Source of the DNA: Phallus indusiatus
Lineage: Eukaryota; Basidiomycota; Agaricomycetes; Phallales; Phallaceae
Length of the DNA stretch: 64,000 nucleotides
Assembly (NCBI GenBank): GCA_027605045.1
Contig: JAQFWX010000007.1
Coordinates: 1,426,001 to 1,490,000, forward strand
Direction: 5' to 3'
This document shows, piece by piece, positions 19,185 through 29,889 of this stretch. A program made the translations under genes and the position numbers. The notes under the pieces were generated by a model. It saw only the letters and a list, made by a program, of their open reading frames with translations, was not told the origin of the DNA and did not search any database. Position 1 is the stretch's first letter; every line of letters begins with the position of its first letter.

Positions 19185-22100
19185 TCATCCGCTTGTAGTA
19201 ATACCGTTGGTTATCGTTTCAGAAATTTTTTCCCCATCTACATTTTCCTCTTTGAAAAGTTCCGGGTTTTCTACAGGATCTGCAATAATCGCAGCCAATT
19301 TCGTTTTTCCTGCAGACGTCAGTGCTTGTTTCCATGCAGTAACTGCTTTTGGCACGGCGCTATTTGGATAAAAAGTTTTAAGATGCTTAACTATTTAGAC
19401 TAATCAAGTGACCTCACCTTGGAGCATAGGTACGAGAGAATAAAGCGGCTTCTGGTGCACGATCTGTCTGCACCAGAAGATCGACGCAGGCGTCGGCATC
19501 GCCTAGTTGCAGTAGTGTTGCAAATGCCAAATTGTTTTGTCCTCTTTGAACTTTAAAATAACCATCAGAGTATTATACTTTGACTTGGAACTATATATAC
19601 TTACGGGCTTGTTGACTTAATGACTGCAAACCGTCGCGATCGCCAATAGCAAGCAATAGCAATAACAGCGCTGAGAGATCGTTTGCCCTTTCAAAGCATT
19701 CCCGGGCAAGATCGAATCGCCAAGCCGCTAACGCGCGGTCTCCAATTGCCTTCCATTTAGTTTCACTTTCCGGTGCTGGGATAGATTGAACGATTTCAAG
19801 AGCGCCATCTAAATCATCCAACTGCAATGACAAATCAAATTTATGGTCTGAATCTGTCGTTACTTGTATTGCGAGCTCTTTATAGCCTGGAATATTTAAA
19901 AAAATAGGATTCAGGAAAGTAGTATTTGTTTGGACTTGTACGACCGACCTTGTGCTTCAAGGAACCGGGCAACTTTGTTGAGGTGTTCCTTAGGAATTGA
20001 AGGCAGTATTTCAGCGGCCGTTTCAAGATCACCACGTAGTATGACAGTCTCATATTCTATCACCGATACCGAAAGGGAGTAAGCGAATATGTTCATTGAT
20101 TTATCAGTTAGATATAGCCGGTTGTGAGTAGGAATATATCCTAAAAGGAAGAGAGGTCTGAGACGGTATCAGTACGCATGTTTAGGTTTATATGTAAGAG
20201 ATTATAACATACGTATCGAAATGGGCTACGGTTGTAGTTTGCGTTCCAAGCAGATAATTTAATCGATTTGCAGAGTTAGTATACACAAAGCAATCGCCGA
20301 CCCACTTGCCCGTGGTAACGCTGTGTATATTATTTTATTCATCCAAGACTGACATGAAGGGGGAAGCAGAGAAACCACGCACACTTCGTTTATTTCTGCT
20401 ATCACATCAAAAGCCTCTTCTACTCCTTCGTCTCCAATCTCAGGACCCGATTCTGACCGACTTCGATAGGCATCCTTGTCGTACCGCAAAACATAAAACG
20501 AGTCTGTCGAGGTGATAGCTACCATATCGCCATTATTTGACCAGATAACCTAATAACACGTGAGGAACGAGACACAGGTAAACCGAGTGCAATCACATAC
20601 ATTTTTCGCGTCAACCTCTATTCTTCGAACAATCTCGCCGGATTCCCAATCCCAGAAAACGACGAAACCACTTCCCCTAGCACTGAGCAGTGGACCTCCA
20701 TGTAAACCTTCTACAGCAAAAGTACCCGCTCCTTTAGGACCAGCCCCACCACGTTCTTTGAAATTCTTGTAGGATTTGATTTTAGTTTTCCCCTCAAGAA
20801 CAGCATACGTGTTGGAGTCAGGAGCCCAAGCGAATGAAGAACCAGAGCCGAATGACTTGTTCCGTAAATTTATTGCCGTATATACAATGTACTCTCCGTC
20901 TCCAACGAACGTAACAAACCGACCATTAGGAGAGTGATGGAGAGCAGATGCAAATATTTCGGTTGAGCCAAGCTCCCGCGCCGCAATTGGTATCCGGGTG
21001 CCCTCAGGGGTTGTATCATCTTAACGAAGAAGAAACTTTGTGATTGAAACAGTATCCGATGAAGAAAGACCTTTACCTTGGAGGCTTTGTAAGTTGGCAG
21101 ACAGCACTTCCGTATTGCGCGCATACACAACTTTCCCAGAGTGATCCATACTGAAACTAGGCTCGTCTCGTCCAATCTACCAACAATGTCATTGACAAAT
21201 ACCATCAGATCATCGACGTGCGACATGCCTTGAAAGAGACGACACCCTCATCGAAACCTACTGCAACGTCATTCGAACCTTTTCGTAAAGCAACACACCA
21301 AGACCGCTCTAGACCATAGTTCAGAGTGTTCTCCAACCTGTAAGTACCCGCGTTCCATATTTTGACTATGCCGTCTTCCCCTCCGCTAATTAAAATAGGA
21401 AGGGAGTGGTGAAATACCGCAAATGAAATGTTACTAGTATGACCTTCCATTGTTTGAACACAGCTTTTGGACAGATAATCCCATACTTTGACATAGCGAT
21501 CGTCGCCGACTGTAACGAGGTAAGGCTTATCGGCACCGGGATAGAATTCTACGTAATTGACTCCTTTGTCATGAGCTTCGAGGGAGAAATTGGCGGTTGG
21601 TGAGCTCAAAGACCAGAATTTGACGGTGTGGTCGAGACAAGACGACGCAAATGTGTTGGCGTCTTTCGGATTAAAAGCAAGGTTCATGATATAATGAGTA
21701 TGGCCTTCAAAAACCTGTTATAGTTTCTGTAAGTCTGAGGGAATGGAAGACGAATGGGATAGCTTACTTGAATACATTTCCATTGCTTATCCCAGTCCCA
21801 TGCTTTTATGGTCATGTCATCACTTCCGGTTAGAACAATGCTAGCGGTAGGATGAACCGTCAAACAGCGAATATAGTCTGGGTGCGCCTCAAACGTAGCG
21901 ACCTTTTCGTGCGTATTGTAGTTAAAAACTCTTAGCTGGTAATCGTCAGATCCAGCAATGAACCAGTTCTTTCGGGGAATAAACCGAGTGCATCGAACAG
22001 GGAGTTGTGAGACCTCAAACGTCTTGATAATTGCACCGGTTTCGTGGTTGTAGATATTCACGGTACCGTTGTATAGACCTGTCAATAGCCATGGTTCGGT

Positions 22101-22217
22101 TGGATGAAAATCTACCGACTTGACTCGGTCCGAGCGCGAAAGGAGTTTTCTCTAGATACATTATAAGAGCACTATCAGCGTCGCAAACGTTATACGTACG
22201 GTGACATCTAGTAACAT
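19185..22217 (-). CDS. SEC27: Coatomer subunit beta' (COPB2/Sec27)
   Basis: This subunit of the COPI coat on Golgi-derived vesicles binds dilysine cargo tails. The first exon is only MLLDVT (ATG 22215-22217). The next reads [20 protein letters not shown], then WD40 repeats with [56 protein letters not shown] and [16 protein letters not shown]. The middle (about 21160-20260) is the second propeller. The 3' half (about 20100-19185) encodes alpha-solenoid helices such as [20 protein letters not shown]. The end, [14 protein letters not shown], stops at 19185-19187. The length of roughly 840-850 residues after removing introns fits the family. Confidence 0.92.
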
Positions 22218-23097
22218 TTTTCAGCAAACCCTACGACGTAAAGCACGACGTGGTGTCTTTTGGTACTCGGGTGATATTCAAGCGCCCACAGGGTGACTAA
22301 GTACCGAGGCCCTTTTCGGTAGTACCTAGTATAGGGATATTATGATCGTGGTTTGTGTTAATGATGATACGTGTCACCCAAAAGTGTGTTTATTATTCTA
22401 TATAAGATTGCATGACATCCCCTGCAGAGGAATGTAAGTGCCTACATTACACTGTAGTACACGATAATGCAACCCGTTACCAATGGGTACTAAAGATTCT
22501 CTTGTATCCAAACGATTTGCGTGCTATTCAGCCTAAATTCTCATTTTCATCTAAGATCATCAGTTAGAAAAGCACTCGTTAAGGCGAGATGAATCGCTTG
22601 CTGATGCAACTATGTAGCTCAGAAATGAGCACTGGCATATCTTCAAAATAGTAATTGGCGTTCCTTTTCCTCTGGGAAAGCAGTTTACCAATGCGTTTTC
22701 TATTGAGCAAGCCTTGCATCGGAAAGAAAAAGTATAAGGTTTCCTTCACTGCGTCCAAGGCACTTCAGATCTTCAAAAGAAGTTAGAACTCGAGTCTCAC
22801 GCAACTCATGCTAGCTCCTTGTCCGACTCGGCAGCAGCTTTCCAATTTCAACCCAATGTCGCATCCATTTACGATTTGTTTGAGACAGAACATTCCATCC
22901 CTCCTTTGGTATAAATCATTGACCATTGTGGGCCATAATTAGACTTCTCGTAAGTATTACTGCGAATTGGTTTTCTCACAAGAATTGGACGGGTCGCCGT
23001 AATGTTACGTGCGCGTGACGCGTTACGTATACTCATTATGGCGCAAACATTCAATCTACCCAGATGATAAATCGATAACCTTTTGCTTATTTACGTC
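22218..23097. other. Divergent intergenic region between coatomer beta' and CFD1, with a possible small open frame
   Basis: About 880 bp. It should hold both promoters. On the plus strand, 22738-22914 is an open frame of 59 codons ending in TAA at about 22912-22914 (it contains SDLQKKLELESH and FQFQPNVASIYDLFETE). It has no ATG of its own, so it could be the last exon of a small unrecognised gene. I could not link it to a convincing first exon. Nothing else is supported. Confidence 0.3.
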
Positions 23098-24066
23098 ATG
23101 ACATCTCTGGATACACCTGTATCTCGACGACTCCAAAATGTCAAACACATTATTATTGTTCTCAGTGGCAAAGGCGGTGTCGGAAAATCGTCCGTCTCTG
23201 TTCAATTAGCCCTCTCCTTATATTCTCTGCCTTCATCCCCACGAGTTGGAATCTTGGACACCGATTTAACTGGTCCATCTATTCCTAGAATGCTGGGCAT
23301 TGAAACCAATCCTGTACACCAAAGCTCGGATGGTTGGGTGCCCGTATTTGCAGACGGCTCCTCAGCTCGTTTGGCTTGCATGAGTGTCGGTTTTCTTTTG
23401 AAGCGAAGGGACGATTCTGTCGTTTGGCGTGGGCCGAAAAAGAATGCCATGATCCGGCAGTTTTTGAGCGATGTAAGATGGGGAGATTTAGATTTCTTGG
23501 TTATAGATACTCCTCCGGGTACATATCTTCTCTTGTTATACCTGTCTCTTGTGTCATATTAAAACCTCTACTTTCTCACAGGTACATCAGACGAACATTT
23601 GTCTTTGATGGAACATCTTGCTCCACTTCAGTCTCTCTCCCGACTCTCCTCCGTTATAGTAACAACACCCCAGATTGTCGCATTGTCGGATACCATGAAA
23701 TGCGTGTCGTTCACTCGTACGGTGTCATTGCCAATTGTCGGGCTTATTGAAAACATGAGCGGATATGCCTGTCCATGCTGTGGCGAGATTACAAACGTTT
23801 TCTCCACTGGCGGGGGTGAAGCTATGGCCAATCGAGAGGGGCTGACTTTCTTAGGTGCATTACCAATCGATACGCAATTGGTGGACTTGCTGGATTGCGG
23901 AGGACGCCGGCCTCAGAGTGAAGTCTCTCAGGAAGAGACTGAAAACGCATCCAGTAATGAAACTTTTCCTGTTTTGGACGGGTACCATAAGACGCCGACA
24001 TATTCACTGTTTAAAGCGATGGCAGAAAAAGTGGTTTCGCAGTTAGACAAATCACCAGAGGGTTGA
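23098..24066 (+). CDS. CFD1: Cytosolic Fe-S cluster assembly scaffold CFD1 (NUBP2)
   Basis: This P-loop NTPase of the Mrp/NBP35 family forms a complex with NBP35 to build Fe-S clusters in the cytosol. The deviant Walker A motif is [20 protein letters not shown] near residue 20. [19 protein letters not shown] and [15 protein letters not shown] follow. The cluster-binding CPCC is in [20 protein letters not shown]. There is no N-terminal four-Cys motif, which separates CFD1/NUBP2 from NBP35/NUBP1. One intron at 23519-23581 (63 bp) splits the glycine codon of PPGTSDEH, giving about 301 residues. The first ATG is 23098. Confidence 0.93.
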
Positions 24067-24767
24067 GAAATATTCATTCCATTCCTTTTATTACCAAAGC
24101 TTACATTTTAATACAGTAGATGTTGTCTGATATGATGCTTAGTAGTTAATGCAATTGCTTTTAGCGATTGTACGGATCCATATGAGTTCCTCATTGGTTC
24201 AATCGTTAGGAGGCATAATTTGCAACACGCAGACGACATCCGACACGTACACCAACTACGCCCAATTTTCAAAAAAAATTACCACTAAAGTCACGCCCTA
24301 AAGAATTGTATTAAAGGGTGGATATTTCATACTAAACAGACGACCTTGTCTTTGCTTTGAAAGGACAACCGGGCAGTCTTTCAACACTATACACAGATGC
24401 CTTACTGATTTGTGCTGTCCCCCAACAATTTTGGAGAGCTAGGAGATTAGTTTAAGCTCGCGCGGGATAACGATAGAATTGTCCTTGATTTCGACTTCGG
24501 GATTGCAATGACAGATCTAAGCACGAATTGCGAACCATTTCGACATCAGTTTTGTTGTACTAGAGACTTGGGTTTCGTGTCGGTTGAAGCACATCACTCT
24601 TTCCGGATATAGTATACAACTTCATCCCAGAAAACCAACGACATTATGTCTTCATGTAAATGCGGAGTGTATCACGTCATTAAGCGCATATTCATATTCG
24701 CAGGTGGAAGAGTAATAAAATCTAGTAAACTCTAGAGTCGTGCGATATTTTACATAGATTTTCATAT
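24067..24767. other. Convergent 3' intergenic region
   Basis: About 700 bp between CFD1 and the multicopper oxidase stops. No open frame longer than about 50 codons looks coding and no repeat was seen. A purine/A-rich run lies at about 24271-24283. Confidence 0.45.
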
Positions 24768-27493
24768 TTAATTTTGAGCGCATTGTGAGATTATGTCTTG
24801 AGGTATGTCGAGTTGGGCTGCCTTTGAGGGTAAACTGCTGACTTGCATAAGCAAACCAGCCGCCATATGCCAGGCGATATGGCAATGGAATGCCCAAAGA
24901 CCGGCTGAAAAAAAAAAAACAGATGTTAAAATGAGACATAGACAGGTAGGTTTTGATAGCTTACGGTTGTCCGTAACATATCTGAGGACCATGTACGAGT
25001 ATGCGGGAATGAGAATGGTATCTCGGCGGAGCGGATTAGTGTTGTTTAATTCTTGTCCTATATATCTTCCAGCCCCGCTGCCCATGCTAAACCGAAGAGT
25101 AAGAGAGATACTTCATACAATTTGCAAAATTGTACCAACATCCAAGGTCTATGTCCGTGTAAATGGAATGGATGATCACCATCATCCAGGTTATCCTGAT
25201 CAACGTTGTCATTATTATTAATGTGTGCTACAAGTTGAACCACAAGACGTACGATACGTAAATCCACAGCTATAATATCATCTTCGGCGATGATAAACTG
25301 ATCATCTGGAGCGATACTCGACCCAGTAGGAGTATAACTTTGCGGGTTCTGAACTGTTTGCAGCAATGTGGTCGTATTTTGCAAAGGGTCCCAGCTCTGT
25401 GCGAGAAAAGACACAAAATATCAATCAGTTTGTGAAGCGACGGATACGGAGAGAGGGGGGGCAAAGAAGCTGACAGTTGAGTTCATGAAACCCAAGAACA
25501 CCGCATCTGTTACAAACTGAAAGGAAACTGTAAAGTCATACGCTCTCGTTACTTCAGGAGCAGGGTCAGGGACAAGTGGTGTGAGGTCGGTCGTGCCATC
25601 TGCATCTGCTAAATCAGACCCAGGACCGGGATCGGGTGAGGAAGGATCACCCGGAAGACCATCCGAAGACGGTGCGTCGTTGTACCTACGAGCAGACGTT
25701 ACTCATCTGACATTATTTGAAGATTTAGAAGTGGGAAAAAATCTACCGAATGATTCCACGGATATCTAGATTTTGACCAGGTTGATCATACGTGAACATG
25801 TCACTCTGTACGGAAGCACGCATCCAATAGGTAGCGTTTGGACTAGCGGTGGCATTCGCATGTAGAAGAACCGAGTATCTCTGTGCTATAGCAGGGATAA
25901 CACCGGCAACGGGGGTGGGTTTCAAATATGTTCCATCAGCCTCGATAAGCGTAAGGGGATGATCATCTACGGAGAAGCGAATTGACGCAAAGGAACCAGT
26001 GTTGATGATTCGTATGCGGTAACTATAGAACAGAATCAAAATCAAAAACGCTGAGTAACCGCAAGACGAGAAACATGTTTGGCCTAACGTTTTGCCTCGC
26101 TCTAGCGTAAACTACAAAATTTCACGATTAGCGGGTTGATATGTATGGCGATTTTTATTACGCATAGTATGGGGAGAGATAAGGAACGAACATTAGAGTA
26201 TGAACCTCCATTCCCCGCAGCGAAATACTGGCCAAGACCGTTAATTGTCTGCGGGGAAAAAGAAAGAGAGATCAGTATTTCATTGTACGACCATTCAAGC
26301 ATTTGCCGTACCCCACTATCGGGAACTGGCTCATTTCCCTGTGTTCCGGCAATACCTTCGGGCTGCGGAAATTCTCGGTTTTCAGCTCAAGGCAACCGTC
26401 CTGCGGATAAAGAAAACGCACAGAAAGGTATTGGGCGAGAAGAACGCTACTCTGATCGTGATACCAATCGTTAATTTGCACCACTAATTCTTCATCCCAT
26501 GTTGGTAGATTAGATGGTGGAGGAGAAGTAGGATGAACAATGAGCGCTCCGGTTATTCCATCCGTATACTGCGTTGAAGCTATGAATTAAGACGAATTAT
26601 ATTGGATGTCAAATGGCACTTGGTGTCTCCATACTCACCATCTATTCGAATAGGAGGATCAGAGATATGAATTCTTTCCTGAGAGAATGTACGAATTGAA
26701 AAGACGTACGTGCGCTATACGAATGTATGTATGTATGTATTGAATTACAGTTATGGAAAATATTGTTTTACTTACTGCCACCAAGTAGTTCCGAAAAACT
26801 CTCCCAATGTAAAACTAGCCGAAGTTAGGAAAATACCTCATTAGAATGAAAGCGAGACCGTACTTGTAGGTGAGTGATTTACCCGGAGGTATACCACACT
26901 GAGTAATACCTTCTGTTCCGTCATAGAAATTCGTTCCATTTTGGAACTACGAACATTGATGAGAAACTAGTGAAAAAAAGAAGTTCCGGGTGAAATTTAC
27001 TAATCCATGCCAATGAATGGCCGTGGCATTTGGGAGATTGTTCTGTACATTCACGATAAGGCGGTCTCCTTGATTGATTTCTATGGTCGGGCCGGGAAAC
27101 ATTCCTTTACGAAATTTGAGGAAACAATCGGATAGTAAGATAGTAAAAGCAGGACACACCGTTCACGACGAACATTGTCCGATTGACACCATCAGGCGCA
27201 CCATTTGCCTGATCTACAGTGAAATTGTAAACGCGTGTCTGCGGACTTTGCTCTTGAATTGAATTGTTAAGAACAAAGTTTGACTGAGGCTGGGGTTGCA
27301 AGAATGGTAAGGTGCTATTCGAACTACTGCTGCTATTCCCGTTAGGTGGCGTCGACTGAACAGCCGCGCCTGTGGACTTGTGATGGTGTTTTAAACCTAA
27401 ACCTAGACCCAATCCGAGAACGAGTGCCAAAATGGCTACACCAATGAGAAGAAACGTTACACAGGGGTTGCGCCGAGCTCGAGTGCTGCCCAT
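24768..27493 (-). CDS. Laccase-like multicopper oxidase with N-terminal membrane anchor
   Basis: The N-terminus is not a cleavable signal. About ten residues with Arg pairs are followed by a hydrophobic Val/Leu/Gly segment (LLIGVAILALVLGLGLGLGL), then His/Lys and a Ser/Asn/Pro-rich stalk, indicating a type II membrane protein. Copper motifs in order are HWHG (IHWHGLF), HAH (see below), HPFHLHGH and HCHIAWHMAAGL, with a leucine at the type 1 axial position. The HAH motif appears only if two microexons are used: CGCAC at 26710-26714 and ATG at 26639-26641, between introns of 61, 68 and 59 bp. They join WWH to AHASTQYTDG. Family members oxidise phenols or metals at the cell surface. The substrate is not predictable. 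The stop is at 24768-24770 after DIISQCAQN. Confidence 0.85.
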
Positions 27494-28453
27494 TGTGTTT
27501 TGGAGCGATTCAGCCTGAGAACCAGAACAGACCTAGATTCGACTTGGAAGCATTGAAATATATAGTCCGCATAGCTCTTAGCTCATATTAGTGCAGCTGA
27601 ATTGATTAAAAGAAATTGCGATGTTTAGCCATGAACACATGGTAGATGTCGAAGGTGACCGGTGACATAGACTAACCTTCTTCATAATTGTTTCACGTGC
27701 GTGCTGTGATTGGACGATGGGTCCCCGTCTTTAGGATCTTATCTAGGAGCCAAACCTAAACCGATGCGAGATTACTCCGACCGATCAGTCCAAGTGAGTT
27801 TTAACCTTCGAGTTACTGTAAAAATTCAATGCTGTTGACTAGTTTTATACACAGAATGACTATTATTATTATTACACATTTACAATTTTTTTAACAAAAT
27901 GTTTGTGTTTTTCTTTAATGCAATGCAGTCAAAAAAAGACTTTCTACAAAATTAAGAAAAATAAGAAGGCGAACGAGAACACAAGTCAAACGTTTATTTT
28001 CAAGCGAGTGCTCAGTACCAAGTATTATTTACGGAAGCAAAACATACTTTTTTGCGGAAAAAAGATCGAAAAAGGGTAACATCACAACAAGGGCAGATCA
28101 GTAAACAATCCTTTCTCTTTTTTTAACCGCCGCGCGTTCGATATGCACCAGGGAAAGATGATGAAAGGCAGTCCGAAGGGTCTACGAGTACAGATATTTG
28201 TTTGTTCAAATTGTTTATCGACGAATAGTCGGAATGGGATGGGTACGGTGGCGAAGAGGGGGAGGGGTAAAAACGTGAGTGAGTGGGTAAACGAACGACT
28301 GGTAGGTAGGTTCGAAGGCTGTCGTTGGATGATGAGTGAGAGTGATCTACGCCAATGACGGGGACAAAAGGAATGGGAGAATATGCCACCATATATGCGT
28401 ATAGGAGAAAATATACAGAGTGTCTTATTGATTTAATTTTTCGCGCTCTTTTC
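27494..28453. other. Intergenic region 5' of the multicopper oxidase
   Basis: About 960 bp. The part next to 27494 should be the oxidase promoter and the part next to 28453 the 3' flank of the membrane-protein gene. It is AT-rich with an ATT triplet run at about 27862-27875 and no supported gene. Open frames near 28143-28450 are low complexity and not convincing. Confidence 0.45.
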
Positions 28454-29889
28454 TCATACAGCGTTCCAAGCACCTTCTTTCGCAGCACCATCACTGGTGA
28501 ACGAATCGCGGTCTTTGACGGGTGTCTCCTCTTGATCGGTTTCTTTGTGAACGAGCTGAGTAACGGTAACCGCCAGGGGTTTAAGGGGGTATTGAGTGTG
28601 ACCGTTGTATGAGCGAGTAGCGTCCAGAGCAGTTGGATTTTGAGTTGTGTGGACACCCGATGCACCACCATGCGCGATACTATTGAGGGTAAGCGTCAGT
28701 TATATGCGCCAAAAAAAAAGACAAAGAAAATCCGTTCGTACCCAAGAGCAATACGGACAATGATCAAATTGAATACGATCGAGATTATCGGGAAAGTCTA
28801 TAATTCAAGGGGAAAAAAAATCAGTTTGAGATCTGCATGGAAGATAGCCGGAATGAAAAATAGTACGTACACCATCCAAAGCTGGGTACTGTGCGTTACT
28901 GCCAAGTACGTATACCGTAAGGAGAGTGATGCAAGAAATCGAGTAGATTGCACCAGATTCGACGACAACGATGACCACAGGCATAAGGGTTTGTTGACCG
29001 GAGAAACGCGATATCTTTCTTGTGGTATACCAGATACGGATAGCAATGAGCGCTAAAGACAGTAAAAAAAAGGGATTAGTGAATAAATGGTGCCGAGTAA
29101 TTTGACGAGCGAAGAGGGGAAACTTACAAGTGCACACGATATTAGTTGCGAGGGTAAGACTGAAAAAGGATGTAATCCATCCAGTGAGCGAGCTGGCGAA
29201 GACATTCTCTCCGTCCTTTAAACAGCACAACCGTGCACAATACCGACACCGGTGATAAAAGTACCAATGACGAAGAGGGCAGGAATTATGACAGCCCAGG
29301 AACGACCCCAGACGACCCAGCATCTGTAAGTCTGTAAAATGACACGTATTTTAAAATCATTGAATATAGAAAATAGTGAAAAAAAAATTTACAGCGAATG
29401 AATCTGCGAGGACTGTTTGAACCGCGAAAATGGCCGTTTTGAAAACGTGGGACCACAGGAAGAGTTTGGCAAAGTATCCAATGGGACCTCCTGGTTGATC
29501 ACGATCGTCGATGAATCCTTGAAGGATACGGGTAAGGTCGACGGCCATGTGAAGCGTGCCAAGGAACATCATGGTACAAGATGTAACGACTAGTCGCTTG
29601 TTGAGACGTTCCGTTTTACGATGGTAGATGAGCACCCAGAGTGTGATAGCAAACAACAACACCGATACACCTATTGATATAAACTCTCTAGTCAGTCATG
29701 TTCTAGTTGTGAAGGATGGAGAGTGACTATACCATAGAGCAAGCTTTCGAGGAAGAAGGCAATGAGCTCTGCCTTGTCGAGGGGAAGATTATTGTTGATG
29801 CCAGGAATCACAATCATGGTGTTGGTGGACAGAAGAAAGGAGAAATTGGCGTCGCGATTGAGAGCTGGAGGTTGATTGACATGGGGCAC
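28454..29889 (-). CDS. Fungal seven-pass integral membrane protein with an apparent frameshift
   Basis: The frame starts at 29889 (an internal Met at about 29817 is an alternative). It gives helices in LIAFFLESLLYGV, LLFAITLWVLIYHRK, VVTSCTMMFLGTLHMAVD, LWSHVFKTAIFAVQTVLADS and WAVIIPALFVIGTFITGVG. Further helices follow in GWITSFFSLTLATNIVCT and VVVESGAIYSISCITLLTVYV, then a hydrophilic tail ending at 28454-28456. Conserved TYRCWVVWGRSW is typical of a large Agaricomycete membrane-protein group whose function is unknown to me. Around 29220 the reading frame ends (IVHGCAV, then TAA), while the continuation (LKDGENVFASSLTGW) lies in another frame. One missing T in a T-run would restore it. It is either a sequence error or a broken gene. 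Confidence 0.62.

Noticed and set aside
28143..28671. Antisense and sense frames at the 3' side of the membrane-protein gene
   Set aside because: The minus-strand coding frame of the membrane protein ends at 28454; the other frames are low-complexity overlaps.
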